DNA of 64,000 bases from Haliclona indistincta. Taxonomy: Eukaryota; Porifera; Demospongiae; Haplosclerida; Chalinidae. The notes beneath the pieces were generated by a model that was not told the DNA's origin, searched no databases, and saw nothing but the letters and a program-made list of their open reading frames with translations. Position 1 is the first letter of the stretch; every line of letters starts with the position of its first letter. The position numbers and the translations under genes are program-made. The stretch is taken from contig OZ024784.1 in the NCBI GenBank assembly GCA_964017065.1, positions 13,187,152 through 13,251,151 on the forward strand, read 5' to 3'. Positions 12,510-23,904 of the stretch are shown here, piece after piece.

Positions 12510-15500
12510 TCAAGTACTTGCAGTGGAGCGATAGGAACTAGTAGGAGAAATCCCAACGACTGATTTAGTAGGTCTTGTCCTTCGGCTGCCAGAACCTGAC
12601 AAATTACTCAGAATGCTGCTAACAAAAGACTGTTCAAATAGAAGAGGTTCTCTCTCGTCTTCTGTATGTTGGATGACAGTGCGTAACTGCCTGTGGTGTG
12701 TCTTCCTGTATTGAACACAAGTATATGCACGCTTTAGAATGGGCCAAATGAAAAGTAGTGCAAAGTATACAAGTGGAAAAAGGACTAATAGAAATATAAG
12801 AAATTTCTTGAATATTAACAGGTCAGATGAGAAGAAGACTATGTTGGCAGTGCTACCGTGTAAAATACTCAGTATGAGCAGATCAGTGATAAAGATGGCA
12901 TCTAAAGCATTTAGCCATTGTTTCTTGTATGGCTGAAATATAGCATGTACAAGAAGCATGATGATGGCTGATATCTGTAAGAGGTAGATAGTGACAAAGA
13001 TTTTGCCAGTCAAATTGAGAAAGAACATAATTTGCCTCCACAGTAGGTAGAAACCTGCAAAGGAACGACAGCTATCTTTGTAGCATCCCTGGAACTCATC
13101 TAAAATTGGCTTTAGACGATGAAATATCTTATCAATTAGAGGAAAACGAATCAATAGCGGAGAGAAAATAAGTATTATAAGAAATGGAATGACAAGAGTG
13201 AGTTGCACTATGATAGCGATTACAACAGACACAAGATGGGGATCGTCGTTTCCATAGGTTTTATTGGGCTCAATGGAAACGCGTATAGTGTAAGAATTAT
13301 TGTCCTGAGCCAACCTCACAGGAGCAAGTACAGATAGTGAAGTTTGAGTGAGAGAGAAGAAAGACAGATAAAGGAGAATGCAAATTGCATTGATGCTACG
13401 ACGCTCATGAAAGAGAGGTAGACGATACTTGCGAGAGCAACACACTAATAATAACATCACAGCAGCCAGGAAGAGCGGATGAGCATAAGATATTATAGTG
13501 TATAGTATGGTGGGAAATTCCTTAGGGAGACATGCACTTGGAATAAGTCCCCAAAACTTTGGGTCCAGTTGGATGAAGCCAGTGATAACCAGTTCAACTG
13601 TGTATAGCACAGGTGAGGGAAATGTGCCTCCAACAAAATATTGTAAAACGCTGAAGAAAAATAAAAAGCAATAAAGCTGTCCAGAACCAATGTGCAAGTC
13701 TAGTCCAATTACCACTAGAAGTGTTACAACCAGGATTGCCCAAAATAAAAGAACCAAAAAGATAACTAGTGCAGAAGAGGCTGAGCTGCATTGATCTGTG
13801 CACTTAATGGCATCAAACGTAAAACTGGTGTTCTTTTGGCACTCTGAACACAGCAAACCAGCACGATTACCATAGCACAGGGCATCCTGATCACTATCAT
13901 CAAGATTACAATATGATTTCTGTTCACGATCAGCACAAGATCCAGTGGGACAATTGCCGATAGTATAGTTACAGTTGCCAAAGGGACACGGAACAGCTTC
14001 AAATGTCATTTTATCTACTCTTCCATACCAGTAGCCTTCCTCTACACAAGCTGTGTATGTGATGGTACTGCACTGTACATGATCAGCCTTTGAGCATACA
14101 CACTTCTTTTGAAAAGTATCATATACAAATCCTAACTTGCATTTTCCTTTGATTTTCACATTAAGAAAGGCAAGTGACACGGGGGCATTTTCTAATGTCT
14201 GCCAAATCAAAACAACTTCGCTATTTGATTGATCAAGTTCAGGCCCAGTGATGAAGAAGCTTGTACGATTATTTTTTGTATCCTGATCTTGCTTTTCATT
14301 TATCTGCACCAACCTGCTACCTTCTAACTTAAAAGGACAGTTTTTATCTGCCAATAATAGGTCATTTTCTTGACAAGAAAGCGTCACAACAACTGGTGCT
14401 TTGACACTCTGGTCAAACAAATCATAAGCAGTGACTTCTAGTTGTAATGGTTGACCAAGCATCACTGGAACTTCTGATTTATTAATTTCCAAACGAACAG
14501 GCATGGACACCACTTGATTTACATGAGCTTGAATTGACTCAAAGTGGTAAATACTTTCAGTAAAGGGCATTTTGCTCTTATTAGAGACATGACAACTGGC
14601 AGGGCTACTGATGAAAATAGAGTTTCCTGAAAATCCCGCAGTGTTGTCTTTAAAGGTGATGTTAGCGAGCCATTTAGCTGGATCTGTTACAGTAGAATTC
14701 TCATATTCGAAGATGCAATATTTGGTGATTACACCCAGAGAAGGATAAGAGTGAAATATAGCCCCACCATACAAATAAGCTCGGTTACTATAAAAGGTAA
14801 GTTCAGTGAATTTTCTCAAAACAATCCTTGACCTTGTACCGCCCACAAGATATATCCCTCCTCCTCTGATACCAGTGTTTTCAGCTATACAAACAATGTC
14901 AGACATGTATATTTTAGCTGAACTGGCTAGAATGGCTGTTCCTTGGTTTCCAACAATTCTAGTTTCACCACTGAATGCTATATTTACTCCATCAGTGTAG
15001 ATTATACCAATTCCTAACAAAGTACTACTATCCGTATAAACAAGCTGATGGATAGAATTATTCTTGAACAAACAATTCTCAAAATTTGCAAATATTTGTT
15101 TTCCATCATTATCAAGGTCAACTGTCCAGCTGTAAAAACCAAGGGCACCACCAGAATCATTTGCTTTGTTACCAGTGAAGGTACATTCACTAAGAGTAAT
15201 ACTATAGTTAGCAGTCTGAGGCAGTTCTCCTACACTCTTGTAGGCTAGTCCAGCTCCATGAGGAGCCTCGTTGGAAATAAAAAAGGACTTTGCAATAGAT
15301 ACACGAATGGAATTGTTGGAAAAATCACCATCATCAATATATAGACCACCACCGAGTGTGCAGGCAATATTCTCCTCAAAAGTGGTATCATTTACAATCA
15401 GTTCATTAGACCTACCATTGATACTGAAGTATGCTCCACCACCAATGGATCCGATGTTGTTCTTAAATGTAGTGCCATCAACTAGCTCAATAGTATTCCC

Positions 15501-16175
15501 ACTACTTTCTTTGACCAAGACAACCAAGCCTCCACCATAGTTCATACGATTAATGTCTTTTTCATCACAACATTCTTTGTTTTTGTTGTTTAAAAATGTG
15601 CAGTTGGAAATCCTATATTGTCCAGGGTCAGTTGATGACTGCTTGTGGATTAGTAAGCCAACAGCTTGGTCGACAAAACGTGTGTTAGATATTAGTGCAG
15701 ATCCATTCACATTCAACAGTGTTAGTCCAACTATGCTACCAGAGGAGAAGGTGGAACCAGTTGCAGTGACATTCACACAGTCTTGAAAAGTAAATGGACA
15801 ATCACTGAATTGCAGTCCGGATATGTTTACGTTCTGACAGTTGGTGAACGATAGGTTGCCGTTGCAAGATATGGTTACCACTTTTGGCCCTTTGCCCTCA
15901 AGTACAAGATCACGAGAACCATTGACTACAAGGTTGCTATCAAACATTTGGTCATCTTCAACAACAATGCGAGAGCAAGGAGGTATTTTAGCTCGCAGCA
16001 CAGCTTCAAGAACACAGCATGGAACGGTCCCGTTCGATGTTAGCCTCGATGTCAGACACGTGGAGTTGTTGCATGATCCAGTAGTGTTGTTGACTGCAAT
16101 CACTTGATAGCCACTGGTGCACTCACTAGCGAAACCGCCGGAAAACAACGCAAATAAAATCAGACCAAGCATCAT
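12510..16175 (-). CDS. large secreted-face beta-helix protein with about nine TM segments, copy 2 (intact)
   Basis: A single uninterrupted 1221-codon frame. Signal peptide MMLGLILFALFSGGFAS (aa 1-17). Residues about 40-520 are repeats of the type (C/T)TFxxN.A...GGA, with many N-glycosylation sequons, the pattern of parallel beta-helix (pectin-lyase-fold/Pmp-like) proteins. A beta-sandwich-like stretch and a cysteine-rich module follow (about 675-795, including GNRAGLLCSEC). About nine hydrophobic helices lie between about 800 and 1145 (SALVIFLVLLFWAILVV being the first), then a cytosolic tail with HTEDEREPLLFEQ and many serines. I do not recognise a named family. The layout suggests a cell-surface receptor or channel with a large glycosylated ectodomain (inference). 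Its start is 187 bp from the divergent DUF4139 gene. No introns, unlike most neighbours. Confidence 0.75.
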   Translation of the reverse strand: MMLGLILFALFSGGFASECTSGYQVIAVNNTTGSCNNSTCLTSRLTSNGTVPCCVLEAVLRAKIPPCSRIVVEDDQMFDSNLVVNGSRDLVLEGKGPKVVTISCNGNLSFTNCQNVNISGLQFSDCPFTFQDCVNVTATGSTFSSGSIVGLTLLNVNGSALISNTRFVDQAVGLLIHKQSSTDPGQYRISNCTFLNNKNKECCDEKDINRMNYGGGLVVLVKESSGNTIELVDGTTFKNNIGSIGGGAYFSINGRSNELIVNDTTFEENIACTLGGGLYIDDGDFSNNSIRVSIAKSFFISNEAPHGAGLAYKSVGELPQTANYSITLSECTFTGNKANDSGGALGFYSWTVDLDNDGKQIFANFENCLFKNNSIHQLVYTDSSTLLGIGIIYTDGVNIAFSGETRIVGNQGTAILASSAKIYMSDIVCIAENTGIRGGGIYLVGGTRSRIVLRKFTELTFYSNRAYLYGGAIFHSYPSLGVITKYCIFEYENSTVTDPAKWLANITFKDNTAGFSGNSIFISSPASCHVSNKSKMPFTESIYHFESIQAHVNQVVSMPVRLEINKSEVPVMLGQPLQLEVTAYDLFDQSVKAPVVVTLSCQENDLLLADKNCPFKLEGSRLVQINEKQDQDTKNNRTSFFITGPELDQSNSEVVLIWQTLENAPVSLAFLNVKIKGKCKLGFVYDTFQKKCVCSKADHVQCSTITYTACVEEGYWYGRVDKMTFEAVPCPFGNCNYTIGNCPTGSCADREQKSYCNLDDSDQDALCYGNRAGLLCSECQKNTSFTFDAIKCTDQCSSASSALVIFLVLLFWAILVVTLLVVIGLDLHIGSGQLYCFLFFFSVLQYFVGGTFPSPVLYTVELVITGFIQLDPKFWGLIPSACLPKEFPTILYTIISYAHPLFLAAVMLLLVCCSRKYRLPLFHERRSINAICILLYLSFFSLTQTSLSVLAPVRLAQDNNSYTIRVSIEPNKTYGNDDPHLVSVVIAIIVQLTLVIPFLIILIFSPLLIRFPLIDKIFHRLKPILDEFQGCYKDSCRSFAGFYLLWRQIMFFLNLTGKIFVTIYLLQISAIIMLLVHAIFQPYKKQWLNALDAIFITDLLILSILHGSTANIVFFSSDLLIFKKFLIFLLVLFPLVYFALLFIWPILKRAYTCVQYRKTHHRQLRTVIQHTEDEREPLLFEQSFVSSILSNLSGSGSRRTRPTKSVVGISPTSSYRSTAST

Positions 16176-16362
16176 CGCATGTTGCTGGTTTGTCTACTCC
16201 AATAGATAGCAGATTGGCAGACTCGTAAGATTGGCAGACCCTTCACATTATTAGGGCTTGGTACATGGTCAGGCGGTCACTTCCTGTGGGCGTTGCTCTC
16301 ATCCCGAGGATCTAGGATTAGCGAGAGCCGAGAGGATTAGGAAGATCTATTTTCAATACGAG

Positions 16363-18537
16363 ATGGAGCAGCCTATCACAGCGGCTTGTAAACGTACTGA
16401 AGTTGTTATTCCAGATCACCAGGTCCGGTGCGTGGTGGTGTATCCTGATCGTGCAGAAGTAACTAGAGAGGTTCGATTGCAACTAGATGCAGGCGAAAAT
16501 GAAGTCGTTTTGAAGTGCCTCTCCAAAGCCCTTGACAAGTTAGAATGAGAAATCTGAGGAGTTGCATGTAGTATTGTTTGTCATTTCAGAGACTCGGTAC
16601 GGGTAGATGGTGTCGGTGCTGCCTCTATTACCGAGGTCTCCTTTCAAGAGATTGCTGTCACCAAAGAAGAGACGACTGACCAGATTGACCCTAACAATGA
16701 AGCTGCTAAATTACAGGAAGAAATATACGGTCTCGGACATCGCATCAAAAAGCTAAAACAAAAGAAGCAGAGAGTTGAGGGGCATGAAGTTCTTTTGGAT
16801 GACTTCTGTAAGAGTCTTATCGATAGTGGAGAATCTCTCGGCACTGGAGCTCTGGTTAACAAGGAGACCATAGGTACAATCAGTAGAGTTGCTGTATGTG
16901 TGTGTGCGTGTAACATATAATTTGTATCTTACAGACAGTGTGTTCTCGTTTATGGATACATTTGAGGAGCGTTCCGTTGAAATGAAGACCAATCTGTCAG
17001 ACACTGATCAGGAGTTAGCCGATACATCTAGTAAGATCAATGAGGTAAGCAGCTGTTTACATGAATTCTGCTATGCGCTATCTGCTATTATTAGCTGCAA
17101 AAACGGCTAAAGAATCTTAAACCACAAGCAACCAAGAATGAGCCTGTAAAAGAGACAGTGATTGGTGTCATGTTGGTGATGAAGGAGAAGGGAGAAATTG
17201 TCTTGAAGGTTTCTTATGTGGTCAGCAATGCCAGCTGGAAACCAAAATATGATCTTCGTGTGAGCAGTGCTAAGAGGACAATGGCTGTGGCTTACTTTGG
17301 TCTGGTGCAACAGAACACTGGAGAGAATTGGTGAGATTGCTGTTGAGAATTTTGTTTTTGGTAGTCACTATTCAGTATTGCACTATTACACTCTAGTTCA
17401 CAGTCTTTTCATAACTTGTTATACACAATTATAGCTACACTGAACAATGTTTTGCATTGCTTATCATAGTGAAAGTTTCTTGTCATGATTAGGGTTGACG
17501 CCAAACTGTCATTGTCCACAGCCTCTCCCAGTATTGGTGGTGTTCCTCCAGAGTTAGATACCTGCAGACTGACTCTACATCACAATGACCAGCTGAGAGA
17601 ACGTGCTTCAGCACCGCAAACCAATTCAATGTATTTTGGTTCTGGGCTAGTACGTAGTGCACGTAGTGAAGCAATGCCGCCTACATCAGCTGCTTTTGTT
17701 ATACCACAAGCAAAAGTGACTGAAGGGTTATCCAGTAGTGTATTTGAAGTTGAAACACCAGCTACCATACCGTCAGATAGCTCTTCTCACAAGGTACCAC
17801 AATTACCAACTACCACAGATAGTTATTTATTCGCTTCATCAGGTGTCTATTACCACTATTGACCTTAATCCCAAGTTCGAGTATGAGACTGTCCCTAAGC
17901 TCTCTCAACATGCATTCTTGAAGGCGATAGTCAAGAACGACTCTCGTTATCCCTTACTGGCTGGACCTGCTAATGCATTTCTTGACCAGTCTTTTGTTAC
18001 TACGACCTCCATTCCCAACGTGTCTCCCAATGAGGAATTCAGCTGTAGTCTAGGTAACGTCTTTACAGTGTTTGCAATAACCTTATTATGATGTCTCAGG
18101 TGCTGATGCTTCAGTGCGTGTGGTATACAAACCAGTTGAACGACATCGCGAACAAACTGGACTCATATCGAAGACTGTGGTTTACACCTACAAACAGGTT
18201 ACTGAAATTGTCAACAATCGCTCAGAAACAGCCGTGGTGACCTACACTGATCAGATACCCAAGAGCAGTGATGAGAAACTGAAGGTAAAAGCTGCATTGT
18301 TATCATTCAATGTGTATGCAATCGTCGTGCTACTGTGTTATCAATTATTGGTTCCAGGTGACTCTATTGGAGCCAGCCCTAGTGAAGCCCAAACCAGGAG
18401 CTGGGCCGCCCAACCCTCATCTCAACAGCCAGAGTCATGTGGTATGGGCCATGGAAATCAAGCCAGGGGAGTCCAATAAGGTCACCGTTAAGTACAGAGT
18501 GGAGTATCCTCATAACAAGAAGATTGAAGGACTATGA
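16363..18537 (+). CDS. DUF4140/DUF4139 protein (F37C4.5 / mucoidy-inhibitor-like)
   Basis: Eight exons: 16363-16538, 16590-16873, 16935-17044, 17095-17330, 17493-17793, 17843-18053, 18100-18284, 18358-18537 (560 aa). The N-terminal DUF4140 domain (about aa 15-110) has VYPDRAEVTREV. A coiled-coil stretch (about 110-200) is followed by the DUF4139 beta domain, with VSYVVSNASWKPKYDLRV and a C-terminal WAMEIKPGESNKVTVKYRVE. Length and order match the C. elegans F37C4.5 family, found in bacteria, fungi and animals. Its molecular function is not established. An in-frame upstream Met exists at 16258, but the Met at 16363 starts the conserved part. Confidence 0.85.
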
Positions 18538-18625
18538 GTGCAATATCAGCCAGCTGGTGATAGTGTAGTTTGTTTGTGTGCAAATTGACATTCAATGAGT
18601 ACATTGACAGCACATAATTAATATT

Positions 18626-20510
18626 TTATTTAGCGAGAGGCAGTCCATATTTTTCAATGTATCTCCTAAGAAAGAGCAAGTCATAAAAACAATATTCGGC
18701 AACAACAGTAAAATACCTTTTAGCATTTTCTAAAAGAGATTGTTTTCTCTCCTCGAATGTTCGATGGCAATCCTTTATTGTGAGTTTCTTTCGTTTGGTC
18801 TGAGTGGTTCCAGTGATTGGAGTGTTAGTAGTAGCTGGACGTAGTGAATCATGAAGCGTAGGAATAGCATCATACTGAACTCTGCCATCCAATAGACTAG
18901 CTATTGTGACATCAACACTTCTGGTTAGCACTGGGGCAAGTGATAAGGATAGTTAGAAGTAGTGCATAATAGTAAGCTGCTTACTGAGTTGACGTCGAAC
19001 CACAGTATAAGGTACCTGTGGTAAGACTCCAGTAACCTGCTCCACCATGGCGTCCATGTTGTCAGGCACATGAGGAAACTCGGCTTCAGGTATGATTGGT
19101 CCAACTACAGTAGGACCAGTACGACGAACCTTGGGTGGAGGAGGTCGTGGAGGATCTGAGACAAACAATGAATGAACTACAAATGATGTATGATAGTTCG
19201 TACCGTTCAGCCACTTGTTGTAATCTACTCTATTAGCTGAAGAGCATTTTGCTCCTAGTGACGCAGCCAGCTGCTGTTGGACTCTGTCCGCAAACTGCTG
19301 TGGAGTGTCCTTTGCCTCCATCTCTGCAAGAGGCAGCATTCTGAGAGAAAAGAGAAGTGGTTGACAAAACATTTCGAAAGAGGCTTGCTACCTTAGTTGA
19401 ATTACAGTGAATGGTAGGAAGAGCACCCAAAACATATCAGCCCATCCTGAACTCTCCACTGTGGACTGCATGAAATAAGTTAATGCACAAGCAGCATTGT
19501 CTATTATAACACTTACTAGTTGAACATCATACAAACGCCACCATGATATTGCTATCTGTATGACAAATTGAGTTAGTGAGCCGTAATGTAAATACTTACT
19601 GGTTGAACTGAACTATCTACTGCAAAACACCATGACCTAAACAAGAGAGAACAAAATAATACAATTTCTAGGAGACACATGATCAGTTTTACCTAAACTT
19701 GAGCAGTTGTTTAGTGTTAGTAGGAGCAAATTCTGGTTGAGACACAAATGGTGTCACATCAGAATCAGGCACAGAGATGGTGTCTGGATGATACAGTAAC
19801 CAAGTACAGCAGAGGAGGACAGCTAGGTCATTACTAACCATCAAATTCTGGTAACATCTTTGCCTCGCCAACCACCAGTTCTTCCTGATCAGCAGTGAAC
19901 ATGTGGTGATCAAACAGTGATGCTAGTGCGGGCCAAGACCCTCCAGTACTGGTCTATCAGGAAATGAACAGCACTTTGTTGAGGACTATTGTTCTGACTC
20001 ACGGTAACACAGTCCAGTGCAATGTGTAGAGGGATGTGATCCAGATGAGATATCTTGTTACATATCATCATCTAGTCAACACATAAACGCTATATGCTGC
20101 TGCTGCTAGATTGAGAGCCCTTACCCTTGCATTTTCTCTTTTTCTTTCAAAGTCTCTTGTAACTATAACAAGCCCAAGAACCGACAAGAATATCCTCAAC
20201 ATGAGTCTAAACAGGCACACATAACGTATTAGTACCAAACTGTGAAAAGATTTTACCGTTTTAACCAGCCATTTGGTACTAGAATAAATATGAGTATAAG
20301 CTGAAGTGTCATGCACAGTCTGACAATAAAAATGAAGAATCCAATTGGAAGATAAGGAATTAATAACAGGTTCCAGATTGTCCATGATAGCCTGTAATAA
20401 TATTATTAGGTATACCTGGAATAACAGTGCAACTAGCATCACCTTCGTCGCTCTAGACAATCGTCCATTTCTAAGTAAGTTTTTGAGCGCTCTACAGAGC
20501 GTTCCGCCAT
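18626..20510 (-). CDS. AUP1: ancient ubiquitous protein 1 (lipid-droplet/ERAD adaptor)
   Basis: Twelve exons on the minus strand: 20443-20510, 20257-20391, 20125-20206, 20003-20071, 19839-19953, 19693-19783, 19600-19636, 19517-19555, 19392-19465, 19204-19340, 18985-19155, 18626-18930 (440 aa). A hydrophobic hairpin (about aa 25-60, IPYLPIGFFIFIVRL) would insert into the ER or lipid-droplet monolayer. An acyltransferase-like domain follows. The CUE domain (about 315-355, NMDAMVEQVTGVLPQVPY) binds ubiquitin. The C-terminal G2BR-like helix (about 395-415, FEERKQSLLENAKRYF) would recruit the E2 UBE2G2. Acyltransferase motif I reads NKISHLDH, with Lys at the catalytic-His position (codon 20054-20056). 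A 222-codon open frame over exon 2 is out of frame. The start codon lies 95 bp from the divergent V-ATPase gene. Confidence 0.9.
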
Positions 20511-20544
20511 TTTGTTCCTTCTTGCAGTAATAGGCGTGGATTGG

Positions 20545-20563
20545 TGACGTCACGTCATGTGAC
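20545..20563 (+). promoter_or_regulatory. CRE plus M-box/CLEAR-like element in a bidirectional promoter
   Basis: The 95-bp gap between the AUP1 and V-ATPase subunit e start codons contains the palindrome TGACGTCA (20545-20552), a perfect CRE. It is followed by GTCATGTGAC (20554-20563), one base from the CLEAR consensus GTCACGTGAC and carrying the MITF/TFE M-box core. Function is inferred. Confidence 0.45.
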
Positions 20564-20605
20564 TGCACACACAGGGAGGAGATCGTTTTGACCTGACTTT
20601 GAGAG

Positions 20606-21227
20606 ATGTCCAGTCCACCACCACTGCAACTATACTCGTCCTTTAACTCCTCTCTTCTCGTCGCTCTCCCCGCGGTTAGCCTATTCTGGCTTGTTTTCGC
20701 GGTACTAGGTGTAGTGATTCCTTGCTTCTGTCGCAAGAACCCTAACAGACTGTGAGTGATATTTCATCAGCTATATTATATTATACATGTATATATATGT
20801 GTGCTTCATCTATGTATTTTTTGTAGTACGATTCAAGTGTCAGCTGTCACCCTAGCCGTGTGTTTCTACTCTTTGTATCCTTCATTATGCATTGATTCCT
20901 TATTATAATAATAAATTATTTGTTTATTTTTATCCTTGACTTTTCCTGATAGCTGGCTAATTGCTTTCCTCGCCCAGTTGAATCCACTTGTAGGACCCCA
21001 AATTAAATTCGGTGCGGCAGGTCATATAAGGAAGGTGTGGCAAAACTCTGAGATTCCAATGGACTTGAAAAACACTACATATACCAGATGTAAGCAAAAA
21101 CAGTTCTGATTATACACATGTTTAAAATAAATAAGCATAGCCCTAGTTTTGAACTGGTTTTTGTGGGCAGTTGGTTATTATGCACTGGTTTAACATTCTG
21201 CTCTCTACAGGCTTTCCTTCCTGGTAA
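20606..21227 (+). CDS. ATP6V0E1: V-type proton ATPase subunit e
   Basis: Exons 20606-20751, 20827-20874, 20953-21091 and probably 21211-21227, ending FPSW. If the last intron is retained, the frame instead stops at 21109. The small hydrophobic protein has two membrane helices. The diagnostic FWLIAFLAQLNPLVGPQIK matches the animal subunit e signature. CRKNPNR corresponds to the PKGPNR loop. It belongs to the membrane V0 sector, which acidifies endosomes and lysosomes. The N-terminus is about 20 residues longer than in mammals, and an insert after GPQIK makes the C-terminal tail longer. Divergent to AUP1 and convergent to the LRR gene. Confidence 0.85.
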
Positions 21228-21395
21228 CGAATGAACACTCAAACAGTTCTATACACTCTTGTGTGATAGATAGCATTCGGTGTGCTACATAATTATTATA
21301 CATAATGTTTTTGTATTATTGAATGTGGTAAAAAATCTGAATGAGAACTGATGAATGGTCTAGTGAAAAATCAACAATTTCACAGCTTGTAATTA

Positions 21396-22325
21396 CTAGT
21401 CTGCCTGTTCAGTGTCATTGTGATTGTTCTTAAGGAACTTCATGACAGCAGTGATGCCTTGACGACACACGATTGGCGGTGGATATTGGAGAGGGTTACG
21501 ACCCACAGTTAGCCCACGCAGTGATTTCAACTCCGAGAGAGACTTGGGCAACATTTTAAATCTGTTACCGGCAAGATACAGCTGAGCCAGACTAGTGAGA
21601 CTTTTGAAGTCTTGCGGTAATTCAACTAAAAGGTTGTCAGACAAATGAAGGACTTCAATATTGCACAAAAGAACAATTGATAAAGGAAGTCTAGATAGAC
21701 AGTTTGATTTCAAATACAGTTCTTTCAGTGTTGTAAGTTGCTGTATTTCAGATGGAATAGATTGAATTTTGTTGCACTCAAGGTTTACTATAGTAAGCGC
21801 AGACAATGAGCAAAGAGGGAGAGGAAATTCTTTAAAATGATTCTGCTGTAAGTGAATAAATTCTAATTTAGTCAACTGATGGATCTGATGTGGCAGAGTT
21901 GACAGTTGGTTTTCGCCAATGTGTAGCTCTTTCAGTTCAACCAGGTCGCACACTGATTCCGGAAGAGATGTGAATCGATTTCCTGACAGATCTAACACAA
22001 TCAGACTAGCTGAAAGCTGTCCCACAGTAGAGAAGTTGCTAGGAAGACTAGTTAATCTGTGTCTTTTTAGAATCAGCTCTTGAATTGGTACACGAGACGT
22101 GGCATTCAGAGCTGAGGTGATAAACACTGAGGGTAGACACTCCCACAGACCATGGGTTCTATCAAAAACAACTGATGCGCTACCCTCGTGTCTTCCTGAT
22201 GGACATTTTGTTACGACCACTTTGAACCAGTTAGTGTCTACCAGTCCGGAACTGTCCAGAACATTTGGAGCTAACTGAGGAGGGAGTTGTGCCGGTACAG
22301 GTTGGAGCCCAGGTATTGCGGCCAT
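21396..22325 (-). CDS. leucine-rich-repeat protein (intracellular, SHOC2/LRRC type)
   Basis: A single exon of 309 aa from ATG at 22325; the open frame upstream of this lacks an ATG. About eight short LRRs (roughly aa 95-285) of the form L..LP.....L..L..L.L..N, for example LIVLDLSGNRFTSLPESVC. They end in a cap, NPLQYPPPIVCRQG, typical of the SHOC2/LRRC57/LRRC58-like cytosolic group. The first 90 residues (FKVVVTKCPSGRHEGSASVV) are not recognised. There is no signal peptide or TM segment. Probably a protein-protein adaptor; the exact family member is unclear. Confidence 0.75.
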   Translation of the reverse strand: MAAIPGLQPVPAQLPPQLAPNVLDSSGLVDTNWFKVVVTKCPSGRHEGSASVVFDRTHGLWECLPSVFITSALNATSRVPIQELILKRHRLTSLPSNFSTVGQLSASLIVLDLSGNRFTSLPESVCDLVELKELHIGENQLSTLPHQIHQLTKLEFIHLQQNHFKEFPLPLCSLSALTIVNLECNKIQSIPSEIQQLTTLKELYLKSNCLSRLPLSIVLLCNIEVLHLSDNLLVELPQDFKSLTSLAQLYLAGNRFKMLPKSLSELKSLRGLTVGRNPLQYPPPIVCRQGITAVMKFLKNNHNDTEQAD

Positions 22326-22537
22326 GCTGATTATGACGTCATGCACTCATGTGTCTAGCTAGCTGATCTCATGCTGCATGCTCAGCATAATTATACCGTA
22401 TATGCACAAGAATTTCACCATTCAATTTATCCGTAGCTTTGTCTACGCATGCCCGAAAAATGTACGTGCTAGCAATCGCACGTGCGCGCCAAATCAGTAA
22501 ACTTTTTTAGTTCCTGACTTCTACTATACTGTACAGA
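22326..22537. promoter_or_regulatory. shared promoter of the LRR gene and SRSF10
   Basis: 212 bp between divergent start codons. It contains an E-box CACGTG (22479-22484) overlapping a GC-rich core and an E2F-like GCGCCAAA (22486-22493, reverse TTTGGCGC). Motifs are read by eye. Confidence 0.4.
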
Positions 22538-23781
<1,244 letters not shown>

Positions 23782-23904
23782 TGTGAACTGTACTGTGTGA
23801 TGAACACTCCTAGATATCGCAACTCCTACATGTATTTTTCTGTGATTGTTAAAACTATTCACACATTGTAAAATAGCAGAGACAGTTTCATGATGAGAGG
23901 ATGG

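Noticed and set aside
20392..20415. A possible 24-nt intron in AUP1
   Set aside because: The longer 51-nt intron using the same acceptor gives correct phase and N-terminus.
20068..20736. 222-codon open frame on the minus strand
   Set aside because: It overlaps AUP1 exons 1-3 in the wrong frame. The AUP1 frame with a 51-nt first intron gives the conserved hairpin and start.
21091..21109. V-ATPase subunit e ending CKQKQF at 21109
   Set aside because: A good GTAAGC donor and CTCTCTACAG acceptor give an alternative end, FPSW, closer to the family. Kept only as a possible isoform.
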